This document shows positions 17,792 through 27,889 of a stretch of DNA of 64,000 bases, one piece after another. Position 1 is the first letter of the stretch; every line of letters starts with the position of its first letter. The position numbers and the translations under genes were made by a program. The notes beneath the pieces are model-generated. The model was given only the letters and a program-made list of their open reading frames with translations, had not been told where the DNA came from and searched no databases. This DNA comes from MPNP01 sp965215545 (GTDB lineage Bacteria; Pseudomonadota; Alphaproteobacteria; Rhodobacterales; Rhodobacteraceae): contig OZ244066.1 in assembly GCA_965215545.1 (NCBI GenBank), positions 1,860,001-1,924,000 of the forward strand. Direction: 5' to 3'.

Positions 17792-19324
17792 TCACAAGGG
17801 AATGTTGCAGTGCTTCTTGCGGGGGATATCGACCCGCTTGTTGCGCAGGGCCCGAAAGGCCCGGCACACACGCCGCCTTGTGGAATGGGGCATGATGACA
17901 TCGTCGATGAAGCCCCGCTCAGCCGCCACGAAGGGATTGGCAAAACGATCCTCATAGTCTTTTGTCCTTTTCGTGACCTTGTCCGGATCATCCAACTCGT
18001 CCCGATAGAGAATCTCCGCCGCCCCCTTGGCACCCATGACGGCAATCTCGGCACTTGGCCAGGCGTAGCTGATATCTCCCCGCAGATGTTTGGATGCCAT
18101 GACGTCATAGGCACCGCCGTAGGCCTTGCGGATGATGACCGTGACCTTGGGAACCGTTGCCTCGCCGAAGGCGAAGAGCAATTTGGCGCCATGCACGATG
18201 ATGCCGCCGTATTCCTGGGCCGTGCCCGGCAGGAACCCCGGGACATCAACGAAGGTCAGGATGGGGATGCTGAACGCATCACAGAACCGGACGAAGCGGG
18301 CGGCCTTGCGGGAACTGTCAATATCGAGGCAACCGGCCAGCACCATTGGCTGGTTGGCCACGACGCCGACGGTGGCACCCTCGAGTCGGATGAAGCCGGT
18401 GATGATGTTGGGAGCGAAACTCTCCTTGAGTTCGAAGAGATCGCCCTCGTCCGCCACCTTGCCGATGAGTTCCTTCATGTCATAGGGCTGGTTGGGGTTG
18501 TCGGGAGCGAGGGTGTCAAGTGACATCTCGAGCCGATCGGCATCGTCAAAACTCCGTTGCCGGGGCACGCCATCGCCATTGTTCAGTGGCAGGAAATCAA
18601 AGAAGCGGCGCATCTCGAGCAGCATGTCGATATCATTGGGAAAGGCGGCATCGGCTACCGAGGATCTGGTCGTGTGGGTCTTGGCCCCACCAAGTTCCTC
18701 GGCACTGATCATTTCGTTGGTGACGGTCTTGACCACATCGGGACCGGTCACGAACATGTAGGAACTGTCCTCGACCATGAAGATGAAGTCGGTCATGGCC
18801 GGCGAGTAAACGGCCCCGCCGGCACAGGGACCCATGATCAGGCTGATCTGTGGAATGATGCCCGATGCCATGATGTTGCGCTGGAAGATTTCCGCATAGG
18901 CCGCCAGCGATGCGACACCCTCCTGGATCCGGGCCCCACCGGAGTCATTGATACCGATCACCGGTGCGCCATTGCGAGCCGCCATGTCCATGATCTTGCT
19001 GATTTTCTGGGCGTGGGACTCCGACAGCGAGCCCCCGAACACCGTGAAGTCCTGGCTGAAGACATACACAAGCCGGCTGTTGATCGTGCCCCAGCCGGTG
19101 ACGACACCATCGCCGGGATACTTGACGGCATCCATGCCGAATTCGCTGCAGCGGTGGGTCACGAACATGTCGAATTCTTCGAAGGAGTCCGCATCGAGCA
19201 GGACCTCGATCCGTTCCCGCGCCGTCAGTTTGCCCTTGCCATGCTGGGCATCAATCCGGTCCTGGCCGCCACCAAGGCGGGCCTGCCGGCGGCGCATCTC
19301 CAACTCATTCAGGATTTCAGACAT
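17792..19324 (-). CDS. pccB: Propionyl-CoA carboxylase beta subunit
   Basis: The 510-residue carboxyltransferase shows DVFSQDFTVFGGSLSE-like sequence (YVFSQDFTVFGGSLSE), INDSGGARIQEGV, GPCAGGAVYSPA, and in the C-terminal half FVDVPGFLPGTAQEYGGIIV and RKAYGGAYDVM, the two oxyanion-hole regions of the family. It accepts carboxylbiotin from PccA and forms methylmalonyl-CoA in the cytosol. About 100 bp separates its stop from the pccA start, so the two are probably one transcript. I chose the ATG giving MSEILNELEMRR; five extra residues upstream are possible. Confidence 0.94.
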   Translation of the reverse strand: MSEILNELEMRRRQARLGGGQDRIDAQHGKGKLTARERIEVLLDADSFEEFDMFVTHRCSEFGMDAVKYPGDGVVTGWGTINSRLVYVFSQDFTVFGGSLSESHAQKISKIMDMAARNGAPVIGINDSGGARIQEGVASLAAYAEIFQRNIMASGIIPQISLIMGPCAGGAVYSPAMTDFIFMVEDSSYMFVTGPDVVKTVTNEMISAEELGGAKTHTTRSSVADAAFPNDIDMLLEMRRFFDFLPLNNGDGVPRQRSFDDADRLEMSLDTLAPDNPNQPYDMKELIGKVADEGDLFELKESFAPNIITGFIRLEGATVGVVANQPMVLAGCLDIDSSRKAARFVRFCDAFSIPILTFVDVPGFLPGTAQEYGGIIVHGAKLLFAFGEATVPKVTVIIRKAYGGAYDVMASKHLRGDISYAWPSAEIAVMGAKGAAEILYRDELDDPDKVTKRTKDYEDRFANPFVAAERGFIDDVIMPHSTRRRVCRAFRALRNKRVDIPRKKHCNIPL

Positions 19325-19513
19325 GACTCTCCATGGCAATCCCCGGGTCCGTTGCGGTCCGCATCAATGCCACCCCCATCGGAATTGCGCAATCCCCTAT
19401 TGAATTGCAGGTCCATTGAACATAGCCGGGTCCCCCGCACGCCGGAGATGGGCGACCGGGTCGCTCGGTCATCCGGTCAGAACAGCAGCCATCACGACAG
19501 AAGACACCACAAG

Positions 19514-20716
19514 ATGTTTGACCGGCAGACTCCGCCCCATATTGTCACCCTGACAGCCCTTGCAGGCATTCCTGCCCTGTCCATGACGATCTTCCTGCCC
19601 TCGCTGCCCAACATGACGGCGTGGTTCGGCACGAGCTACCAGCTGATGCAGCTCTCGGTACCGGCCTATCTTTTCGTCAATGCCCTGCTGCACATTGTCA
19701 TCGGCCCCCTGTCGGATCGCTATGGCCGGCGCACATTGGTCCTGTGGACCGTGATCATCTTCCTCATTGCCACTGTCGGTTGCATGCTGGCCCCCACGGT
19801 CGAGGTCTTTCTGCTGTTCCGGATGCTCCAGTCGGTGATTGCCGGTGGCCTTGTCCTTTCGCGCGCTATCATCCGCGACATCCATCCCCCGGCCCAGGCT
19901 GCATCCATGATCGGCTATGTCACGATGGGCATGGCCCTGGCACCCATGTTCGGGCCCATGATCGGGGGGATGCTGGACAGGCTGTTCGGTTGGCAGGCCA
20001 GTTTCGCCCTGCTCGCCCTGCTTGGCCTCATCCTCCTCATTCTCATTGTCGCTGATCTTGGCGAAACCGCTCCCGGGGCCTTTGCCAGCCTCCTCAGCCA
20101 GGTCCGGTCCTACCCCGAACTGTTCCGCTCCCGACGGTTCTGGGCCTACAGTCTCGCCTCCTGCTTCGCTTCGGGAACCTTCTTTGCCTATCTCGGCGGG
20201 GCGCCCTTCATTGGCAGTCATGTCTTCCAGCTGAATGCTGCCCGGGTGGGTTTCTATTTCGGCATGGCTGCCTTTGGCTACATGATCGGCAATTACCTCT
20301 CGGGCCGCTACTCGATCCGGTTCGGCATCAACCGCATGATGCTGTCCGGTGCCCTGACCTGCCTGCTCGGACCGCTGGGGGCCCTGACCTGCCACCTGTC
20401 GGGCGTTGCCCATCCGCTCGGCTTCTTCGGCTTTGCGATCCTGATCGGGATCGGCAACGGCCAGCTCATGCCCAATGCCATGGCCGGCATGCTCTCGGTC
20501 CGCCCGCACCTTGCCGGGACTGCCAGCGGCATTGGCGGGGCCATCATGATCGGTGGCGGTGCCTGTCTGGCCAGTCTCGCCGGGGCATTGCTGACCGCCA
20601 CCTCCGGCGCAGCACCGCTCATCCTCATCATGCTGGCCAGCGCCGTCATGGCCCTGCTCATCGTCCTTGCGCTCCTGCGCATGGATCGCATCGATGCGGC
20701 CCCCGGACTCGTGTGA
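19514..20716 (+). CDS. Bcr/CflA-family MFS drug exporter
   Basis: The 400-residue protein has about twelve hydrophobic segments and Bcr/CflA features: the opening SMTIFLPSLPNM, the loop motif GPLSDRYGRRTLVLW between helices 2 and 3, and RAIIRDIHPPAQAA in helix 4/loop. Members export bicyclomycin, chloramphenicol or amino acids by proton antiport. It is divergent from pccB. The substrate cannot be predicted. The ATG follows weak ribosome-binding sequence, but no upstream start gives a better hydrophobic N-terminus. Confidence 0.85.
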   Translation: MFDRQTPPHIVTLTALAGIPALSMTIFLPSLPNMTAWFGTSYQLMQLSVPAYLFVNALLHIVIGPLSDRYGRRTLVLWTVIIFLIATVGCMLAPTVEVFLLFRMLQSVIAGGLVLSRAIIRDIHPPAQAASMIGYVTMGMALAPMFGPMIGGMLDRLFGWQASFALLALLGLILLILIVADLGETAPGAFASLLSQVRSYPELFRSRRFWAYSLASCFASGTFFAYLGGAPFIGSHVFQLNAARVGFYFGMAAFGYMIGNYLSGRYSIRFGINRMMLSGALTCLLGPLGALTCHLSGVAHPLGFFGFAILIGIGNGQLMPNAMAGMLSVRPHLAGTASGIGGAIMIGGGACLASLAGALLTATSGAAPLILIMLASAVMALLIVLALLRMDRIDAAPGLV

Positions 20717-21718
20717 AGCCGGCAGGCTGCCATCCCATGGCCCGGGCAGGGGGTGTTGCAACGGGGCGCATGCCGCACCCGGGGCGGTTCAGACGACCTG
20801 GATCGGGGTGGTCCGCGAACGGGTCCATCATGGTCTCAACGGTGTCCTGTTGGGTGCAAGCTCCAACAAGCCGTTCGAAAGGGCAGATCCGCATGCTTGC
20901 CTCAAGGCATTCCTGGAGCAGATCATGGCCCGTCCCGGAAACCATTGAAATGCTGGGAAACTGTTCAGGTCGTCTCCAGACCGACGCTCCCTGTCCGCCG
21001 AGTCGCGCGCACAAAAATGTCGCATGCAACATTTTGGCGAGCACCCCTCCCTCCTGTGCAAACTCGCCTTCGTCGTCGACTCCAATGGTTCCGCTGATCA
21101 GGGCACTGCTGCCCGCGGCCTGTCATCGGGTCAACCCAGGTTTTGGTACCACCCTCATCCAGGACTCGTGCCGGACCATCCGCAAGCGTTATCGCACCAT
21201 CCTGACCCAGGGCGGCAAGGAGTGGCCCACCATCCCACTGCACCCGAAGGTGTGGGGCGGCAGGATTGCGAAGTCCGATGCCCACAACCTGCATGAGCAC
21301 CCCGTCAGGACGCGGTCTCCGCGCTGCACGTCATGGCCGACCCAGACGTCAGTTTTGCCAACAACATTGCCTGCGCCGATATCGGTATGGAGCCAGGGTC
21401 GGACGATCTGGATGACGAAGGTCAAGATCAAGGTGTTCGACTGCTTCCGGACCCGGACACACACCGAGGCCTGATCCCGGGTCTCAGGCGACCTCGGCTC
21501 CAGGTTCGCCCTCGGATGCAACCCGCTCGTTGCCATCAAGTCCGCTTGTGCTGGAAGCACCGCCCAATGGATCGACCTGCATGGCTCCCAGGTCGGGGCG
21601 AGTCGTTACGAATTGCGTTCGACGGCCTGATTTGGCCGGGGGTAAATCGTTGCAAGCTGCCACACGGCGCAATATTGTGCACGATGCAAGTGCGACGTAT
21701 TGATTGAGATGGTTTGAA
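20717..21718. other. Gene-poor junction upstream of the defence island
   Basis: About 1 kb without a recognised gene. Several overlapping open frames exist on both strands, including one on plus containing GFGTTLIQDSCRTIRKRYR and KEWPTIPLHPKVWG, but none matches a family I know. They may be remains of a transposase or another degraded gene. Base composition becomes less G+C-rich toward 21.6 kb, where the island begins. Confidence 0.5.
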
Positions 21719-24399
21719 GTGACGACTGATGATCTCGAAAAACCAACCAGCGCAACTGACATAGGAAGCGAGGCGTCTGCCTCGCAGCATTCTCATCCAA
21801 TTGCAGTAGAAACGGTTGGTTCGGCCACCAGCCAGATACCGGTCGCAATTGGCACTCGATTCCTGGAGCAATTCAGCGAACAATTATACTCTTCGCCACA
21901 AAAAGCTTTTGAAGAATTGATCTCGAACGGCTGGGATGCTGGAGCCACATTTGTTGATGTCAGGATTCCTGCCGATCTTGCTGACCCCGAGGCGACGCTG
22001 ACGGTATTGGACAATGGTTGTTCAATGGACGAAGACGGCCTTCGTACACTCTGGAAGATTGCCTTCTCGCCGAAAGAGAGCAATCGTATCCAGCCTGGGC
22101 GCCATGTTGTCGGCAAGTTCGGCATCGGCAAGCTCTCGACATATGTGTTGGCAAACTGTCTGACCTACATTTGCAAGGCCGAAGATGGCAAGATCCGCCG
22201 CGTCACAATGGACTACGGCAAGATTACCAGGGATGCCGATCCCGACAAACTCGTCAGTGACCTCACCCTTGACCTGTACCAGTTGACAGAAGAGGAACTC
22301 GCAGAAGCGCTCGCCTCAGTAGACCCAAGCGGTGGGCTGATGGATCTAATCAATGAAGGCCCGCCAAGCACCCGTCCAAGTGAATCAGAAATTGATGAGT
22401 TTGGATCGGTTGCGTCTGATCTGGTTCCCCCATCTGCGGACACTTGGACTTTGGTCATTCTCTCGGGATTGAAGCAGACAGGCAAGAATCTAAAAACGGG
22501 CCGCCTGAAGCGAATGCTGGAAACAGCTCTTCCAATGAGCAGCGCAATCACCATTCGGCTCAACGATGAAGTTCTGCGCTCCTCGAAACATGACGCTGCG
22601 GTTGAAAAATCGTGGAAGATTGGTTCTGATCTCCCCTTTGCAGACTTTGAGGTCCAGGGGGTCGACAGTGAAACAAGGGATAAGGTCGTGTTCAAAACAG
22701 GGCCACGATCTTGCAACGGAGCAGAGGACAATTTTATCGACATTCCCGGGATCGGTCGAGTTACCGGCAGGATTACCCTGTATCAGGACAGGATAAGCGG
22801 GGGGAAAGCCGAAGAACGAGGTTTCTCGAATGGATTCCTTGTGAATGTGCTGGGACGGGTGGTCACCAAGACGACCCATCCTTTGGCGCTGACAATCTTA
22901 GCCACGCTGCATGGTCAAGGTTCCGCATGGCTGTGAGGGCTGATGGTCTGGACAAATTTCTTACGACCAATCGCGAGCAGTTTCAGAACGAACCTGCATT
23001 GCACTTGTTCAGGTCATTCTTGAGGCGCTGTTTCAACCTGGCCCGTTCGGCGTATGACAGTGATGGCAGTGCTGCAATGCCAGACGGCGGTGATGTCCTG
23101 GTCAAGTCGCTTGGGGTCGTCTCGCTCGCTCCACTGCGCAGTGCTGTCTCGGAAGCCCTCAGGACCGGGCCGCAGTTGCCTGGCCTTTTCGATGAAACGG
23201 GTATCACTGATCGAGAGAAGAGTAGAGATGAATGGCGCGAACACACCGCGGACAACATAAGGAACGCTCTCAACTCTGTGGAATACGGGAATCTTGAAGA
23301 CGAAGAATTCGTGAAGTTCCGACTTGCGGACAACTCCATTGTCATCAACAAGAAACACCCTTTTGTAGCAGACCACTCTCGGACCAAGGCAGAGAAGAAA
23401 CTTTTGCGTTCCGTAGCCATGGTGAATTTTCTTTCAGATATCTACGCGCTGGAAGCGGGTGTGGTGCCGAAAACTCTTGATGGAATTCGGCACTACAGAG
23501 ATCGCCTGATGCGATTTCGTGCCATGCAGAGCCGCCAATCCGGCACTTACATTGCTCAAATCCTGTTGTCTGCCCAGCACAAAAGTGATGCCACCCAGGA
23601 AATGGAAACCGCTCTTGCGGATGCCTTTCAGTATCTTGGCTATACTGTTGACAAGAAAGGTGGGCCGGGAGAACCTGAGGGCATAGCGTCTGCTGTACTC
23701 TATTCTGCTTCACACGCTCCATCGGAAAGCGAGCCGCGCCCCCCGCTCTACAGGTTCACGTTCGATGCGAAGTCCACCAAACATGGTCAAGCCAAGACCG
23801 GAAATCTCAACCTTGATGGAATCAAGGAGCACCAAAAACGCTACGAGGCAAATTATGCCTTGGTCGTCGCTCCAGATTTTCAGGACGGTGCAGTGACAAC
23901 GCGTTGTCAGCAACAGGGGGTTACGCCTGTTCGGGCGTCCGACATCGGGAAATTGCTTGAATATACAGCTGAGTATGGAGCAATCCCTCTGGACCTCATG
24001 CGTTGCATGTTTGAACTTCGTGACCCCAACGCGGTTTCAGATTGGGTTGGCAATCTGAAGGCTGAGTTGAAGTCGACTCGAAGACTGACAATCGACATTT
24101 TTCTGGGAGCGCTAAATTGTCTGAGAGGCAAGGTTCCGGACATTTTGGGTGCGGAACTCGTCTCTTTCATCTGCAGGGATCAGCTGGGCGCAGCAACAGT
24201 GCGAGATTCCGACGTCCTTAGCCTTGTCAGAGGTTTGGCGATCCTCGTTCCAGACCTGGTCGGGGTCACTGACAATGACAAGATCATCGTGAATGCAGCG
24301 CCCGACAGAGTTGCTGACGCGATCAGATCCCAGTTGGAACAGCTGCCTGGATCTTCAGATGTCATGGGTTCAGATGCTATGGCCCCAGGTGCCCCATGA
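21719..24399 (+). pseudogene. GHKL (MORC/MutL-like) ATPase fused to PD-(D/E)XK-like nuclease, interrupted by a frameshift
   Basis: The first frame (to 22936) encodes a GHKL ATPase: KAFEELISNGWDA (N-box, about residues 62-74), VLDNGCSMDEDGL (about 96-108) and GKFGIGKLSTYVL. Near 22866-22885 the frame shifts by one base; the second frame (open to 24399) continues with NLSHAAWSRFRMAVRADGLD and a region of about 480 residues. That region contains an endonuclease-like core: LADAFQYLGYT, GPGEPEG and the D-x-K strand YRFTFDAKSTK. Together this is about 890 residues, an ATPase-nuclease like those reported in MORC/MutL-type restriction systems. GTG at 21719 is the chosen start. The methyltransferase overlaps its end by 4 bp. 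Confidence 0.7.
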
Positions 24400-25580
24400 C
24401 CCTTCCCATACACCCTTTCCCCGCTCGGATGGCACCGGAACTTGCGCTGAACGCACTGAAGAAGACTGCCGGTACTGTTAAAGTACTGGATCCGATGTCT
24501 GGATCCGGGACGACGCTCCGTCATGTCTCGGAGCTTGGCCACCAGGGTTATGGCCGAGATCTGGACCCCCTTGCTGTTCTGATGGCAAGAGTCTGGACCA
24601 CGCCGATCGACAAATCTTCTGTAGAGCAGACTTTTTCAGGAGTGATGAATGCGGCACGCGCTGCTGATCCCTCGGATTTGATTTTGCCTTGGATCGATGA
24701 CGATCCGGAAACAGCACGGTTTGTTGATTATTGGTTTGGCAGCAAACAGCGTGATCAGTTGCGCTGCCTCTCTGCGGTGCTGCATGAACACCATGAGCGT
24801 CTGTCCCCAAATGTAAAGTCGAGTGACATTGATGTTCTGAGAGTGGCATTAAGCAGGACTATCGTGACCAAGGAGCAACGCGCTTCACTTGCTCGGGACA
24901 CCTCTCACAGCCGACCGCACAGGGTGGCGGACTTGTCGGACTATGATGTCATGAGGGGATTCAAGACCTCGAAGGACCAGGTGTTGCGTCGTCTGTCGAA
25001 TGCCAATTTGGCAGGCAGTGCCCAGGTTCGGCTGGGTGATGCCAGAAATCTTGATTTCGAGAGCGAACAATTCGATGTGATTGTCATATCACCACCCTAT
25101 CTCAACGCGATTGACTATATGCGAGGGCATAAGATGGGACTTGTTTGGTTGGGTCATTCCATCAGCCAACTTCGCGGCATACGTTCCAACTCAATCGGTG
25201 CCGAGAGGGCCCGGGATCCAAGAGATCGAACCTCCGAGGCAGTTGTCGCCGCATTCGGTGACATTTCTGAATTACCCACTCGGCACCAGGCAATGATTGA
25301 TCGATATGCCATTGACCTCTCCAGGGCACTCTCTGAGGCTGCCCGCGTTCTCAAGTCAGGAGCGACCGCCACGTATGTGATTGGCAACTCCTGTCTCAAG
25401 GGTGTTTTCATCAACAACTCATCTGCAGTTGTTGCAGCGGCTGAGCAATCGGGTTTGGAGGTCATGGACAAAATTGTCAGGCCACTGCCTGAAAACCGTC
25501 GTTACCTTCCTGTGAATACTGCGAGCAGGCTGTCACAGAGGATGCGAACGGAAACAATTCTGACTTTTCGAAAATTATGA
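24396..25580 (+). CDS. DNA methyltransferase (N4-cytosine/N6-adenine type)
   Basis: The 394-residue protein starts IHPFPARMAPELA, then has the SAM-binding motif DPMSGSGTT near residue 33 and the catalytic motif SPPY within VIVISPPYLNAIDYM near residue 230. Late sequence YVIGNSCLKG resembles other amino-methyltransferases. Motif I precedes motif IV, so it is not the usual beta-class order. SPPY is compatible with N4-cytosine or N6-adenine methylation. Its ATG overlaps the stop of the nuclease gene (ATGA), so it probably protects host sites from that nuclease. Target sequence unknown. Confidence 0.85.
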   Translation: MTLPIHPFPARMAPELALNALKKTAGTVKVLDPMSGSGTTLRHVSELGHQGYGRDLDPLAVLMARVWTTPIDKSSVEQTFSGVMNAARAADPSDLILPWIDDDPETARFVDYWFGSKQRDQLRCLSAVLHEHHERLSPNVKSSDIDVLRVALSRTIVTKEQRASLARDTSHSRPHRVADLSDYDVMRGFKTSKDQVLRRLSNANLAGSAQVRLGDARNLDFESEQFDVIVISPPYLNAIDYMRGHKMGLVWLGHSISQLRGIRSNSIGAERARDPRDRTSEAVVAAFGDISELPTRHQAMIDRYAIDLSRALSEAARVLKSGATATYVIGNSCLKGVFINNSSAVVAAAEQSGLEVMDKIVRPLPENRRYLPVNTASRLSQRMRTETILTFRKL

Positions 25581-25674
25581 CCCCCGCTCCAAGATCTGTC
25601 CTCAAGGACAGCAATCGTGTGGCACTCCCTGCTCCACACCATACCCGATCGGGTGGTATCGAATGGGAGGGTGT

Positions 25675-27666
25675 ATGACGGTCAGGACCTATGCTCTCGC
25701 GCCAACAGGCGAGAACCGAAACGCAGAGGACTTAAGGCAAAAAATCCTGGAAACCGAACCGAGTCTTCATCATCCCGACATTACGCTCGACATCGTTTCA
25801 GGTGTTTACCTGCCCAGACGTGAAATCGACCTCATCGTTCTGTATCAGGACAAGCGAAGCGATGATCTCCTTCTCAGAACAAAGGGGGGTTGCCCAATCC
25901 ATTCATTTGTTCTGATCATTGAGGTCAAGAATCATTCACCCGACAACATTCGGTTTCGAGGGGCCAACCTTGAGGTCTGCTACGGTGGCCGTTGGAGCAA
26001 TGCGACGCACCAGTGCAATCAACAAATCTATGCATTCAAGGAGTTCCAATCCGCACCCCTGGGCCGAAATCGGAAACTTGCCCCCGTCTTCGTGCAAAAG
26101 GCCATTTGGCTGACCCGAACGCCGAGGAGATCGTTGCCTCCCGTTGAGCCAGGCAATGTGCCCATCCTCTATCAGGAAACAGGTTGGTCAGACCTGACCA
26201 GTCACCTGGTTGTCCGAAAGATCGGGCCCACGCGACGTGTTCAGACATTTCTTGCTTCTGGGGAGAATTATCACACGTTCGAAACACTCAAGAAAAAACT
26301 GACTCACAAGGTTGTTCCGACCAAACTGGATTTGGAGAAGATCGACATTCTCAATAGAAAACGATTTGGAGACCAGAAGTATATCCAGAATCTTGGCAAT
26401 CAACTGCTGGTGTTCAGGGGACGGGGCGGCACTGGCAAAACCGTGACGCTCATCCAGTTCGCGCTTTATCTTGCGCGTCAGAACAAAACCTGTGTGTTTC
26501 TTTCGTACAACCACTGCCTGCTCAGCGAGATTTCCAGACATCTGCATCTCGCAGCACAAAGGGACCGCTCGCTGAAAACACGTCCGCATGTTCAAACGAG
26601 ATATTCGTTCATCCAAGATGTGTTTGTTCGTGAATGTGGTCAGGACGAGGAGGCAAAGATAAGACAGCAAAGCAGGAAAATCACTGATTCTGAGGACGCG
26701 CGTTTGGAGCGTTTGATGCGTATCGATAGTCTTGATTCCGAATTCGATTTTGCTTTGATCGATGAAGGCCAGGATTGGCATCCACGACAGCGCGATTTGA
26801 TCTACAGGATGTTTGGTGCCGACAGGGTGGTCGTTGCCGATGGGATTGATCAATTTGTTGGCAAGGACAGATGTCGCTGGGATCTGAAAGGCAATGATCA
26901 AGAAACAATCCCCAAGAATTCCCGACAAATAGTCTCCTTGAAATCGTCGCTGCGCACCAAAGGCGCAACCTGCCAGATCGTTGGTGCGATTGCTGAGGAA
27001 CTCAACGTCAATGGCTGGGATCTGCAACCGCACCCGGAGGTTTCCGGTGGAAGGTTCACGGTGTTTGTGGAGCCTGACTCGAGATCGGCAATGAACGTGT
27101 GCCTGGACTTGATCGACAAGGATATGGAGCAATCCAGTCACGCCCCAAGCGACAATCTGATTTGCATGCCGAGCTACAAGCAAGGCGGTCGCAATTTTGT
27201 ACAGGTTTTCGATCAAGCCATCGAGGAGTCGCAGAGAAAGAGTTGGCGTGGCTTTGATGAGCATGATCGCAGACAACCCATCCATGATTTGCAGCAGATC
27301 AAGGCGGTGCTGTACAATTCGTGTCGCGGGTTGGAGGGATGGACTGCCGCATGCCTTGGCCTTGACACATTCTATGACTTTCAAATCAACAATCCCAGGA
27401 TCGATCGGGAGGACCTCAAGCACGAGTTGCTGGAGCGTGATGGATTGTTTGCCGAGGGCAATATCGAAGAAGAGTTTGCCAGACGTACCAAGGAGTTCGC
27501 GGCAAATTGGCTCATGATTCCGCTCACACGAAGCATCGACCACCTCATCGTCCACATCGCGGATGAGAACTCCCGGCTCATGCATGTGCTCAAGACGGTC
27601 AGTGCCCAAAACCCCGGTGCTGTGGAATGGTTGTGCAGTGATGGGCCCAAAGAGGGATATGATTGA
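25675..27666 (+). CDS. NERD nuclease-domain protein fused to UvrD-like superfamily 1 helicase
   Basis: The 663-residue product has an N-terminal NERD domain (about residues 10-130) with REIDLIVLY and FVLIIEVKNH, the D and E-x-K of a PD-(D/E)XK fold. It is followed near residue 245 by the Walker A motif FRGRGGTGKTVTL and by the Walker B motif FDFALIDEGQDW near residue 365, placing it with UvrD/Rep-type helicases. The C-terminal part contains NSCRGLEGW and IPLTRSIDHLIVH, resembling late helicase motifs. GGGAGG sits before ATG 25675. It follows the methyltransferase by about 95 bp on the same strand and probably belongs to the same defence operon. Confidence 0.85.
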   Translation: MTVRTYALAPTGENRNAEDLRQKILETEPSLHHPDITLDIVSGVYLPRREIDLIVLYQDKRSDDLLLRTKGGCPIHSFVLIIEVKNHSPDNIRFRGANLEVCYGGRWSNATHQCNQQIYAFKEFQSAPLGRNRKLAPVFVQKAIWLTRTPRRSLPPVEPGNVPILYQETGWSDLTSHLVVRKIGPTRRVQTFLASGENYHTFETLKKKLTHKVVPTKLDLEKIDILNRKRFGDQKYIQNLGNQLLVFRGRGGTGKTVTLIQFALYLARQNKTCVFLSYNHCLLSEISRHLHLAAQRDRSLKTRPHVQTRYSFIQDVFVRECGQDEEAKIRQQSRKITDSEDARLERLMRIDSLDSEFDFALIDEGQDWHPRQRDLIYRMFGADRVVVADGIDQFVGKDRCRWDLKGNDQETIPKNSRQIVSLKSSLRTKGATCQIVGAIAEELNVNGWDLQPHPEVSGGRFTVFVEPDSRSAMNVCLDLIDKDMEQSSHAPSDNLICMPSYKQGGRNFVQVFDQAIEESQRKSWRGFDEHDRRQPIHDLQQIKAVLYNSCRGLEGWTAACLGLDTFYDFQINNPRIDREDLKHELLERDGLFAEGNIEEEFARRTKEFAANWLMIPLTRSIDHLIVHIADENSRLMHVLKTVSAQNPGAVEWLCSDGPKEGYD

Positions 27667-27889
27667 ACCCCTGGGCCTGACTTAAGCCCGGCGTGACGAC
27701 CCTATCAGTCGGGTCGCGATGAGTGACCCACCAAGTGACTTCTCCAACCAATAACGGTCAACAGGGGAGTCACGCGGGATGATCCAGAGATCATCGACGT
27801 GGGTTCGTGTGGGTTTCGTGGCACCTGACCTGTCGCTCCGAAGGCGGCCACGGGGTCATGGCCAACGGGATGCGGCGGTGCCGGAGGCA
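27667..27889. other. Intergenic region between defence island and iol operon
   Basis: No gene is supported here. The flanking genes converge (NERD-helicase on plus, iolG on minus). A short imperfect hairpin around 27695-27720 might help termination but lacks a T-run. Confidence 0.4.

Noticed and set aside
19469..20761. A long minus-strand open frame rich in Gly, Asp, Gln and His
   Set aside because: Antisense to the MFS exporter; composition is that of a shadow frame.
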